Positions 54,350 to 64,000 of a stretch of DNA of 64,000 bases are shown here, piece by piece. The number at the start of each line of letters is the position of its first letter. Position 1 is the stretch's first letter. Under the pieces are notes generated by a model, which saw only the letters and a list, made by a program, of their open reading frames with translations, did no database searches and was not told where the DNA came from. The stretch is from Cristatella mucedo (taxonomy: Eukaryota > Bryozoa > Phylactolaemata > Cristatellidae): positions 1,667,501 through 1,731,500 of the forward strand of contig WPIO01000060.1 in NCBI GenBank assembly GCA_009760855.2, read 5' to 3'. A program made the translations under genes and the position numbers.

Positions 54350-55100
54350 TGATTGATTGATTGATCTCTATTCAGGATCATCAGGAGTGCACGCTCAAAA
54401 CCAACATAATAACCGCCTCAACATAATAACCAGCGGCTCTATCCGATTGCCTCTTTGTGTCCTTGTGCATGCTTGCCCTGAGCGCGATACAGTGCTTGCC
54501 GTAAGCACGATACAATTCTTGTCCTAAGCTCTTGGCTATCGATCCTCTTGCAGCGAGTAGCGAAGTGACTGTATAGAGATCTGACTCTCGTATGGCGATT
54601 TGTAAACGACTTGCTACTGTTTTCATTCGCGCTTTCGCTTCGAGTGAGGCGCTCGTCTCTTTTATTAGCCGCGAAACAATGTTCGGCAACGTCGTCATTG
54701 TTTTTAGCGGCGTCCGCAACGACCTGAGCATTGGCGAACTTGCAGCTGGCGAGCCAAAAGCTGAGGTTGGACCGCTGAGGTAGTCTCAGAATTTGAAAAA
54801 AGTGCGGACATGTGCGCAGCCATGCAAAGTGGCGAAGTCAGCACGTGTTCTTTGCACTTCAATTAAAGGAAGGCTTTTAGGGCACTAGAGGAAACTTCAG
54901 GCTCTACTATCGACATGGCGGTGACGCTTTGTACGGGCTCCGACAAGCCTCTAACTGCAAAGTTGGCCGCGAGGAAAGTTTACAAGCAAATAACTTGCTG
55001 GTAAATTAGAGTATTAAAAGGGACCCACCTTTACGGGATGTAACGCGTGCACATAAGCTGCCATTTGTTATTTCGCTCCCTTTGACGCCATCTCCAAGTG
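54350..55100. other. Unannotated stretch
   Basis: Overlapping open frames on both strands around 54430-54790; none is recognisable. A (TTGA)n run lies at 54346-54365. Confidence 0.35.
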
Positions 55101-55104
55101 AGTT

Positions 55105-55200
55105 CTTGCTTCCTTTGCAGCATACGCAAAACACCTGGGGAGTGATTTAGCTCACTTAAGGCACTATCCAAATGACTGACTATTATTATATTATTATTGC
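55105..55200 (+). mobile_element. LINE-B tail
   Basis: CTTGCTTCCTTTGCAGCATA, then GGCACTATCCAAATGACTGA and ATT triplets. Confidence 0.65.
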
Positions 55201-55678
55201 GCATGAAATTAACCCGCGCAGCCTGCGTACTCGGTGTCGTTTATTGCTTCTGATTCTGACGCGGATGCAAAAAGAGACGACTGAGTTTATGACCTCACTG
55301 TTTCAGTAGCTTATTTGATGCGCTTCTTGTTTCCTTTTGCACCGATATTTCTCAGCCGTGATCTCCACTGATTCTAGTGTCAACTTTCTCCCTCTGATCC
55401 AATGGTCTCTGAGTGGCAGTCCTCCAGCGACGATCCCTAGGCGATCATGTCATGGTGAGTGATATCGGACAGTTATTTAGTATATGCGAACAAATTCATA
55501 TTTCCTCACGTTCAAACGAATGTTTTATTCAGACTTCTCTTTAAATTTGGCAACCCGGAATGAAGCTGAGAAGTCTTGATCTAAGCGAGAGAAAGAAATC
55601 AGCAATGTCTGGGATAACTGCATGCTCTAGGAATTCAGAAAAGAACACTTCCTTATACTTCGTCTCACTGTCAGGCGA

Positions 55679-55761
55679 GAAACTGCTCTCCTCCGTGTTA
55701 ACAATGACATTCTACGAGGCAACGATGACGGGAATGTCACTGCTTAGCTCTGCTAGATCTT
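55679..55761 (+). repeat. 83-bp segment identical to part of LINE-A at 56651-56733
   Basis: Every base matches, but the flanks on both sides differ. It encodes part of the LINE-A reverse transcriptase (ALLRVNNDILRGNDDGNVTA in the original frame). Confidence 0.9.
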
Positions 55762-55944
55762 GAACAGCAACAAAACGTTTAATATGAGTTCTTGTGAAAG
55801 CATTTGATATATTACTGAAACGCTTCTCTGCTCAACTTACAGGCAATACTTTTGTTTGCAAGCGGCTGTGTACCATTGAATTGTCTGATGATGAGGGATA
55901 TACTTGCATAATGCCAAATTCCATGCACATATTTTACAACTCTA

Positions 55945-55946
<2 letters not shown>

Positions 55947-56038
<92 letters not shown>

Positions 56039-56052
56039 CATCTCTCTCTCCT
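55947..56052. repeat. (CT)n microsatellite
   Basis: About 90 bases of pure CT followed by TTTTCAT and more CT. Confidence 0.97.
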
Positions 56053-56269
56053 CTAAATATATATGGGTAACCAGGAAAAAGCGAGTGCGCAGGACAATAG
56101 CGCGCCGACAAAAGTGCAAAAAAAATTAAAATACATATTCATAATTGGACTATTTTATTAGAGAAAGTACATATATAGCATAACTCAGATCAAGTTACAG
56201 TTTAAGCCTGCTTTTTAAATACGCTTTGAAATGGTATAGTTATGTAGAAAGAGTTAAATGTAACATGAC

Positions 56270-58140
56270 TTAAAATGTTTTCCGAGCTTTCTGCATGCAA
56301 TGTAGCTACCTTAATAAGGTCTAGTGACAAAAAAGCTCGCCTCCTGAAGAACCTAAACTATAATCTGTGGTCTTCCCTGGCAGACCACCGTAGCCCTCCA
56401 ATAAACCAGATTTTAATGCTTCATTGGAAAAATGGGTTGTACCCAAGTCCTTCAAATCGGCAGTCGTTAGACCCATACTTAAAAAGCCTGGATTAGGTAC
56501 AGAGGTTCTAGCAAACTACCGCCCAGTTTCCCCTCTTCCTTTCTTGTCAAAAATTCTCGAATAAAGTGTCGCTACGCAGCTGAGGCACGTATTGAAAAGA
56601 ATGAGATGTCAGAAACATTTCAATCAGGTTTCAAGAGGCAGCACTCCATTGAAACTGCTCTCCTCCGTGTTAACAATGACATTCTACGAGGCAACGATGA
56701 CGGGAATGTCACTGCTTAGCTCTGCTAGATCTTTTCGTGATCAATGGTTTCAGCTGCCTTCGACACCATTGATCACGATGTTCTACTTGAACGATAAAAA
56801 ACGGTCGGTCTGGCAGACGAGGCATTTGCGTAATTCAAATCGTACTTGTCTGATCGTGTTCAATCCGTGTCGTGTGGGGGTAGGATCTTACACAAGAGAC
56901 AGGTCGCCCGTGGAGACCCTCAAGGGTCCGTCCTCCGTCCCTTGCGATTCTATATTTATACTCAAATTATACTCAACCTCTGGGAAAAGTGATCAAGGCC
57001 CGTGGAATATTACCTTTATACTGACGATACTCAGCTGTATTTGTCATTCAAACCGTCGGAGTGAGCTGCAACGACTGATAAACTGAATGCTTGCCTTGCC
57101 GACATTCGATCCCGGATGTCGGAAAACTTCTTGAAACTATATGACGATAAAACCGAACTGCTGCTCATAGGACACCCTTAGCGTGTGGCTGGATTAAAAG
57201 GCTTTGCTCTTCTAATAGGTGATGCTTTTGTGCGACCATCACTACGTGCTCGAAATTTAGGTGTCGTTTCGACAGCTGCCTAAATTTTTGAAGCTTCATT
57301 TTGAAGACTGCTTCTACAGCCAGCCATCACGTCCGATCCATATCTAAGATTAAGAGCTGTCTTCCACAGTGGCTTTCAAAAAATTTAAATGGCTCCTTAG
57401 TTCTGTCTCGGCTTGACTATTGTAACTCCCTCTTGGCTGGGTTACCAAAGAAAGCAACTAGGCCATTGCAGTAGGCTATGAATATTGCTGCAAAACTAGT
57501 TTTCAAGTCCCAGTGGTTTGACCACGTGTCTCCTTTGCTAAAAGAGCTTGGATGGCTGCGGTTGATTAACGGATACAGAGGAAAGTTCTTACGCTGACCC
57601 ACAAGAACCGCCACGGCTTGGCTCTTCCATTCCTAGCTGCACCAGTTTCAGTCTCTTCGTGCCCTCAGATCCCTTTGCAGCAAATTTAAAGTGCCTAGAA
57701 AGAGATAGAGTTATCTGAGGGCGCTTTATCAAGTGCATCATTATTATTATTATTACTATTATCCTCTATGGACAATAAATTAGCTGTTCCATTCTTCCGG
57801 TTAAAGACCGTTGGCGACAGAAGCTTTAGCTCCGCAGGTCCTAGACTGTGGAACTCGCTTCCACAATTCTCACGCAACGACAACTACTCTCCTGCTGCCG
57901 ACTATGGCACATCCTTTTCAGCGGTCCTGAGCTGCTACTTCCATGCTACTCACCACCTCAACTGCTCTCCTGACTCTGCTATGCTTCCCACTTTCTCCTT
58001 GTTGCGTGAGATGAAGTCTGTCGGCTACCGAATGCGAACCGAAAGCCGCTTAGGCTGTGAGTGCGCTATACAAAACTCTCCTGCGTAACACCCACGTAGT
58101 CTATTTGGCTTTGTGGAGCTACACACGGAGATACATTTCA
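56270..58140 (+). mobile_element. LINE-A, longest copy in the window
   Basis: Covers the protein from before the reverse transcriptase core to the 3' end, broken by many stops and frameshifts. Recognisable pieces include a PLPFLSKI-like region, RVNNDILRGNDDGNVT, SCSIRVVWG, the LY.DDTQL region, VLSRLDYCNSLLAGLPKKAT and [14 protein letters not shown]. It ends near GAGCTACACACGGAGATACA. Interrupted at 57673-57760 by a LINE-B tail. Confidence 0.87.
57673..57760 (+). mobile_element. LINE-B tail inserted in LINE-A, 88 bp
   Basis: CTTTGCAGCAAATTTAAAGT through the ATT tail sits between two copies of ATCC (57669-57672 and 57761-57764). The LINE-A copy at 17240 shows the empty site (TAGGTCCTGTATGG against CAGATCC/TCTATGG here). 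Confidence 0.88.
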
Positions 58141-58299
58141 TTACATAACATAGCCTAATAATGTTTCCTATTTTTTAATTAGATGTTGAGGTTGTGTGCG
58201 ATTCCTTGAAGGTTACCTTTAACTAGGACTGTTCCGAGGGAGGTTTGTTGATGTTTCGAATAAAAAATGTATGGTTCCGCGAATAACTACAATACACTT

Positions 58300-59720
58300 T
58301 GACATAACCGCCATTTCTACAGTAAACATCAGAAAACTGCGGTTTTGATTCTAAATTACGGTCAGCTCCGGACTTACAAAATAGATAGGTAATGGAAAAC
58401 CTGTCAAAAGTCAAATTTTTGTAAATCGAGAACTATATAAATGCGATAAGTTCTGACGAAGGCATAGAAAGGCAAACAAGTTGAATTGGCTTACAAATAC
58501 AAAAAAAGTTAAGAACAAGCAAATACTATTTAGTTTCGATAATGTGGACTATTTTTGAGCACACATGAGCCGGAAGTCGTAGTACTGACATTGAGTACTA
58601 TTGGGAGGAGGTTGATGAGGAGTTGGACGATCTCGCTGGAGGATCATCAACGTTGTCAAATCTACAGACCGCGTGTGGATTTCGAAAGTTGTCTTGGATA
58701 CAATTTTGTTTTCAATTTTTGCGTGACCGTGGCCGAGTTAATATCTCCGAATGTTCATGGGTCGAACCATTTTAAATCGGGGGCTGAATGCAAACAAAAG
58801 GACGTTACGGTTTTACCCACCAAGTTTCGTGAAATTTCGCTTGCACGTTCTCGTTTTATAGCCTCAAATGGCCCGGATCAGCCAGAAAATATACGGATTC
58901 TAACGGCGATACAGCCACCATTTCCACAATAGGCATCGCGAAACTGTGGTTTTTTAAATTCCACATTATAGGAAATGGTTGTACAGGTTCAACCTCAAAA
59001 TATCGTGCTATTGCGCGTCCGCATTCTAGTGCAATGGCCTCAAATGGTCCACCATTCAATTTTAACTGCAATAAAATTGCCTTTTCCATGACAGACTTTG
59101 TGCAACTTCAATTTTTATTCCGAATTATAGAAAACATTGTTCCGGGTTAACCACAGAAATTGCGAGGCATAGCGTGCTGACATTCTAATGTGGTTAGCTC
59201 CAATGGCCCGGGCCAGCCAGCCTCCGTAATCTAACTGCAATACGTTCGTACAGTTTGAATGTGTACGGAGGCTGGTTGACCAGGGCCATTAGAGGCCAAA
59301 GCATTAGATCATGCAAGCACAATCGCGTTTTCTACAACTTGCAATGAAAACCGCAGCTTCGCGGAATTTTCATTGAAATGGCAGCTGCATCGCAGTTTGG
59401 CTACTTAAGGTTGCTTTAAGGGCCGGGCCATCAGAGGCCATAGCCAGAGAACGCCCAAAGGGAATTGCAGGAAATTTATTTGGCAACCTCTGCATAATTG
59501 CCTGTATAATTAGGAATCAAAACCACAGGTTCTCGAAGTTGTTGTTGAAATCGCAGCTGTATCGCCTCTTGAATGTATAAATAGACAGCTGACCCGGGCC
59601 AAAGTACGAGAACGCGAAAGCGAAGTTGCATGAAATTTGGTGGGTAAACCCATATCATCATTCTGTATAATTTGGAATCAAACCCGTGGTGTTCTGACGT
59701 TCATTGGGGGAATAAAGTAT
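58300..59720. repeat. Inverted array of degenerate ~170-bp units
   Basis: Unit landmarks on the plus strand, GCCTCAAATGGCCCGG (58861), GCCTCAAATGGTCC (59038) and GCTCCAATGGCCCGGGCCAG (59204), are followed after about 59240 by reverse-orientation landmarks: CAGGGCCATTAGAGGCC (59281), GGCCGGGCCATCAGAGGCC (59421) and GACCCGGGCC (59590). The middle is a hairpin, CAGCCTCCGTA (59218-59228) with TACGGAGGCTG (59264-59274). An extra outer unit lies near 58308. Confidence 0.65.
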
Positions 59721-60449
59721 CCCAGTTACTCTTGGAACCCCCAAAAATTCAAGAGTCGCAAATTAAACCTTGGATTTGCACGTCGACTTCTTAGCTATCT
59801 GACAATGTATATGTTTTCCTATCAGTTGATCAATGGCGCCATTAGAGGGCAGTCACCGGCCAACTCATCAAAAATAGCTGGAACATCCTCTGCAGAAACG
59901 AAGCTCGGAGATAAAATTATTTCCACGCGCATTCGCAGATTTTAGTAGTCTCCGTATTTTGTTGCAAGATTAAAAGCTTGATCTTTGCGCCAAAGTTCTG
60001 TCCGAGATCAGACAACCATCCAACTAGCTGCGCTCCAGGAAAAATAGTTGAACGGGCATTCTAACTGGCCTTCTCAAAATCTGACGTGACATTTGATGGA
60101 TTCAGAGTTTGCATCAATAGTGGATGACGAAACTGGATGTACTGTTTTTGCTTTCACACCGTCCACACAATGCGGTATGTATTTCTTTATGGTATACTGT
60201 TAATTGATTTGGAAGACAAAAAGCCATTTTAAAATAATTAAATATAATGCTTAAAATATAGCTTATTAGAGTGGCGCGCTTTTATCGACGCACTTCTTTC
60301 CTGCTTGGCTTTTGTCGGGGTGCCACTCCGAGCCGACGCTGCCCCTCGCCGTAGGGCTGGAGGTGCGGAAGGGCAAAACGGCGCCGCGGAGGCACATTCT
60401 CACTCTCGGCGGCAAGGTTTACCGCGCCAGAGCACATCGGAGCGATCCT
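59721..60449. other. Unannotated stretch
   Basis: No supported gene or repeat; turns GC-rich after 60250. Confidence 0.35.
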
Positions 60450-60505
60450 ATGTGAAATAACCTATGAAGAGATTTAGTTCTCTTTGAGCGCTATACGCAT
60501 GCACG
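60450..60505 (+). mobile_element. LINE-B tail remnant
   Basis: GAAGAGATTTAGTTCTCTTT and GAGCGCTATACGCATG only. Confidence 0.45.
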
Positions 60506-60514
60506 AGACCCTTG

Positions 60515-60655
60515 AACCTTGGCCCAGGGCTAAGGTGTTCGCCTTTCCGCGCCCTGGTCGCGGGTTCGAGTCGTGCAGTGGGCGTTTACTTGCTCTGCAG
60601 CTAAGCGAGGTGAGAGCCGCGAAGGTCCACAGGCCCGCTGGTTAAATGGGGGCTT
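60515..60655 (+). mobile_element. tRNA-derived SINE copy 10 (diverged)
   Basis: TGGCCCAGGGCTAAGG (A-box region) and GCGGGTTCGAGTCGTGCAG (B-box region, GGTTCGAGTCG). The hairpin between boxes is altered. Confidence 0.6.
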
Positions 60656-60689
60656 GAGTATTTCTAAATATTTTTTTACTTTGCTTTAT

Positions 60690-61420
60690 GATTACTAAGC
60701 GGGTCGCCGGCGTCGCGCTGAGATGCCGCTGCAGTAGTCGTCTCAACGTGACGAGCTCGTTGACGAGTATGGCAAGCAGCAACCGCGGCGTCTAGCCAAG
60801 CGCGGTTCGGCCATTTTGTTCCATTCACTGGCTCGAAGATCGATGGACTGAGTGGCAGAGATCGCGCGCGAAAAGCGCCAGAAATCGCTAGAGCGGCGAG
60901 TCAACAGACGGGGGACGGTGTCGCCGCTGCGCGGCGGCCGAAGTGGCGGACGAACACCAGCAAATGGTGGCTAGCGCTAGATCTGGAGCCGCTGCCGACC
61001 GACGGCGGTCGAACACCGATTGGGCGATCGCGCGCGCTCGAAAGCGAGGGCGCCGGCACCGAAGTTCGAGCAGGAAACGACGGACGCAGTGATGGCCGCC
61101 GGCCGAGGGGGCGGCGAGCGACCTCCGCGGTAGGCTGCAGCGTCCGTCTGAGGCCGTCGGGCCGCTCTGCCACAGGGCAAATGGCGCGCGTTAAAAACTA
61201 GTAAAAATAATAAAAACTGTGACACGGCAGCCGGCGGCTAGCTAGAATCAAACACGGCTCAGTACGCGCGGTCGCCAGTGCAGCCAATCTCCGATCGACA
61301 GCCTTGACCTGAGTAGCAAGCGCAGTTCAAGGACTTCGTATCAGCGGGTCCGATGATGGCGGCAACTTCGAGCGCTCGACCGCCGGCTCAGGTATGACTT
61401 GGCATCCATTTCTCTGATGC
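60690..61420. other. CpG-rich block
   Basis: Dense CpG and GCGCGC words (60860-61170). Could be the promoter or first exon of a neighbouring gene beyond the repeats; no exon could be demonstrated. Confidence 0.5.
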
Positions 61421-61584
61421 GCCATGCACTGATGAAGCCACCGAAGCAGCCGCTGCAAGCGAAAATTCATGTATGGAGTGTTTTTGTATTTACACTCGTC
61501 GTTGTGACGCGGTCGACGAATCTCGCTCGTCAGTTTTGGCTGCCTGAGCTTTCTGTAGCAGGACCTCGCCGCCGTAATGACCGA

Positions 61585-63160
61585 AATAATACTAATAGCT
61601 CAGTTGTATAGCACCCTCAGCCGTTAGTCGGGATTGAGTTCCAGGCTTTGGGAAAGTACGAACTAAAGGTACAATCTCTGAAAGATTTGAGATTCGTACG
61701 AGGTAAAGCTAAACGATTTGATTTAGAAAAACGCACGGTACGATGCTTAGCCTGGTGGAAGTGTATATCTCATTGGTATTCTGCAGCCTAAGAATGAATG
61801 AACCTAATAGTGAGCGAGAGAACCTTGGAGTCGATGCATTGTTTTATTGGAAGCTAGTACAGGTCGGTGAGAAGTGGTGTGATGTGACAGCTGCGATGCT
61901 CATGACAGACAAGCCTATCTGATGAGTTTTGCACAAGCTGTAGGTGCCTGATTGCACAGGTCGGTAGACCAGCAAGCAATGGGTTACAGAAGTTGAGATG
62001 GGATGTCACAAATGCATGGACTAATTTAGATGTGGTATCCTTGTCTAAGCAAGCCCGAATTTTAGCACTGTCATGTAGCTGAAAGTAGGCAGACTTGGCT
62101 GTGGAGCTGATGTTGTTATCTAGTGAAACGTCACTTTGGAACATTACATCTAGATCGTGTGCAGGTATGGACAACAGGAGATATGCTTGCAGAGCCATTT
62201 TGAGCGATAAACTCTCTAGTTTCTGAGTCACTCTTGGTTTTCTTATAGCTAGTAAGTTGGTTTTATCGTCATTTTATTTGACAAAGTTTGCTGCCAACCA
62301 TGTGCGGATGTCAGCAATACATGCAGCAAGGAAGTTGAGAGATCTCGACGTGCAGGAGGGCTAGGAGGGATCAAAGCAAAGGGTAGAACTGAGCATCATC
62401 TGCATAGACGTGAAAGCCCAGATTGTGCTTGGCGATCACATCGGCAAGAGGGAGAGTATAAACTGTGTAAAGAAGTGGACCGAGCACAGCCATGTGGTAT
62501 CCCATACTTCTGTGGTTCTTCGGGTGACCTTTGTCTGTTTACATACATTCTCTGGAGTCACCCTCTGAGATACGATCTAATCGTTGCTGTGAAGTGCCCG
62601 TGATGCCCAGGCGAGATGAGAGGCACTCAAGAAGGACTGTGAGAAATTGTATCAAACTCTGCCGGAAGATCGAGCTAAAAAGGCAGCAAGACTCTGCCCA
62701 AGTCTGCATTCCTGAAGTCGTTATACATCTTAAGAAATGCTGACTGTGGAGTGATTAGCCCTCGATCCAGACTAGAACTTACCAGGTTTGAGTTTTCAAT
62801 ATACAAGGTCAGCTGGTCTGCGACAACTTGTTCCTGTGTCTTTGATAGGAATGGTAGAAGGGAAACTGGGCAGAAACTGCTAAAAGTTCTTTTGGTCTAG
62901 TGTTGCTTTCTTATTTAGTGGCCTAACCACAACCTTTTTGAAAGGTGCAGGGACATGGCCTGAGGCTAAGGACATATTTATTTTATGTTAATTATGGGTG
63001 GCAGCAGCAGGTCTATGCATCCTAGAAGCTGGACAATGGAAATAGTATCTAGAGGACTATTAGTCTTCTTTGACTGGGAGAGAATTTCAGAATGAGGTCA
63101 CTCAGGCCTCCTTGAATGTAGACATTGAGGTGCTGCAGAGAGCTGAGGAAGATTAGTGAG
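61585..63160 (-). mobile_element. LINE-B, longest copy in the window
   Basis: From the 3' tail (61585) the minus strand runs through the LINE protein end ([40 protein letters not shown]), then upstream to [20 protein letters not shown] and DDAQFYP near 62400, the catalytic YADD region. Sequence to about 63160 is probably the rest of the reverse transcriptase, heavily decayed. Confidence 0.78.
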
Positions 63161-63424
63161 TCTTGCAGGGTTTTATTGAGGACAGGAGTCCAGAAAGGAT
63201 GCTTACCCTTGGGATGAACTTCCTGTTCTGGTCTCGCTTGACTAATTTGCTTGAGAAAGGATCAACTAGATCACACGATGATCACTTGGTAAGAAGCTAC
63301 CCTGGGGCGATTAAGGAGACGTTGATGGTAGGCATCAACATGTTTGGGTTGTGCATATGTGATTCAACAACACAAGCTTCGCTGAGTCATAATAGAAATA
63401 GTCATAGTGTGATTATGGAAGACA
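63161..63424. other. Unannotated stretch
   Basis: No supported feature. Confidence 0.3.
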
Positions 63425-63505
63425 GCAGACGTAAAGTGCCTAGAAAGAGATTGAGTTCTCTTATGGCACTGTATCGTGTATTATTATTATTTTTATTATT
63501 ATAAC
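63425..63505 (+). mobile_element. LINE-B tail
   Basis: GTAAAGTGCCTAGAAAGAG, ATTGAGTTCTC and ATTATTATTTTTATT. Confidence 0.8.
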
Positions 63506-63724
63506 TGACCGTATGAAGGAAGTGCACCATCTTACTGCATGACACAATGACGCAGAAGACGTGACAGAAGGATGGGGAAGAATGGCTTTCTCACTTTAAT
63601 TAGTAGAGATATCTATTGTATCTAGACTTGGCATTTGCTAAGATCGAATGGTGTGATCGATCTACTGTAGTCTCTTGTTGAATCTGCACGTAATCTATGT
63701 GCCCTATCCCAAAGCGGCCTCATT

Positions 63725-64000
63725 AGACGACCACATCAGCTCCACAGTCAAATCTGCCTACTTTCATCTGTATAACATTGTAAAGTTTGGGCTTGTTTTG
63801 ACAGGGATATCACATTTAAATTGGTCCATTCATTTGTGACATCCCGTCTCGGCTTCTGTACCTCACTTCTTAGTGGTCTTCCGGCCCATGCAATCAGGTG
63901 CTCACAGCTGGTCCAAAACTCTGCAGCTTGGCTTGTCTGTCGTAAGTATCGCAGTTGCCACATCACACCACTTCTCGCCGACCTGCACTGGCTTCCAGTC
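63725..64000 (+). mobile_element. LINE-B coding fragment, continues past the window
   Basis: [14 protein letters not shown], then the [20 protein letters not shown]-like segment of the LINE-B protein end. Confidence 0.75.

Noticed and set aside
54381-54731. 116-codon minus-strand frame, and a competing frame over the same DNA
   Set aside because: Neither translation is recognisable and both are open by chance over about 300 bases; no splice or start support.
60515-60655. Functional tRNA gene
   Set aside because: Box A and B words are present, but acceptor-stem pairing and an anticodon arm are not; it fits the SINE family better.

Overview
This window is nuclear DNA from a repeat-rich animal. 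The evidence is a spliced gene with 19 coding exons and GT-AG introns, large numbers of CR1/L2-type LINE fragments, tRNA-derived SINEs, an LTR retrotransposon, Tc1-like and hAT-like transposase relics, and long dinucleotide microsatellites. I cannot name the species. By eye the protein resembles human ABCC4 clearly in the nucleotide-binding domains and weakly in the membrane domains, which suggests an invertebrate or an early-branching chordate. A SPIN-type hAT miniature element, a family known for horizontal transfer between distant animals, is present but does not settle the host.

Layout. 1-3668: 3' part of a Ty3/Gypsy-like retrotransposon (protease, reverse transcriptase, RNase H and integrase, broken by one stop codon and one frameshift, then a 413-bp LTR). 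3740-5210: a composite repeat present twice, carrying a scrap of another Gypsy reverse transcriptase and LINE 3' ends. 5380-8390: a CpG-rich stretch with three unrecognised open segments that may be exons, plus a LINE tail and two SINEs. 9690-11660: SINE, hAT relic and LINE relic. 12467-52244: one complete plus-strand ABC transporter gene (ABCC/MRP4-like, 1467 codons plus stop). Its introns hold almost every repeat family seen here, including a solo copy of the LTR from the left edge (36198-36610). 52750-64000: intergenic DNA with LINE fragments, two long GA/CT microsatellites, a LINE interrupted by another LINE tail, an inverted array of degenerate ~170-bp units (58.3-59.7 kb), a CpG-rich block (60.7-61.4 kb) and a long minus-strand LINE.

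How it fits together. The transporter has the full-length short-MRP plan TMD1-NBD1-TMD2-NBD2, with a degenerate catalytic site 1 and a canonical site 2, as expected for ABCC proteins. All 18 introns join in a consistent reading phase. The mobile elements form layers: SPIN sits inside a 5'-inverted LINE, a LINE-B tail sits inside a LINE-A copy, and an unknown 301-bp insert sits inside a LINE-B copy, so relative ages can be read off. In the descriptions, LINE-A is the family ending in a GTTACA-type end with an ACAT-like tail, LINE-B is the L2-like family ending in GCGCTATACAAATG plus (ATT)n, and LINE-C is a third, related coding fragment. Boundaries of old repeats are approximate unless a target-site duplication is stated.
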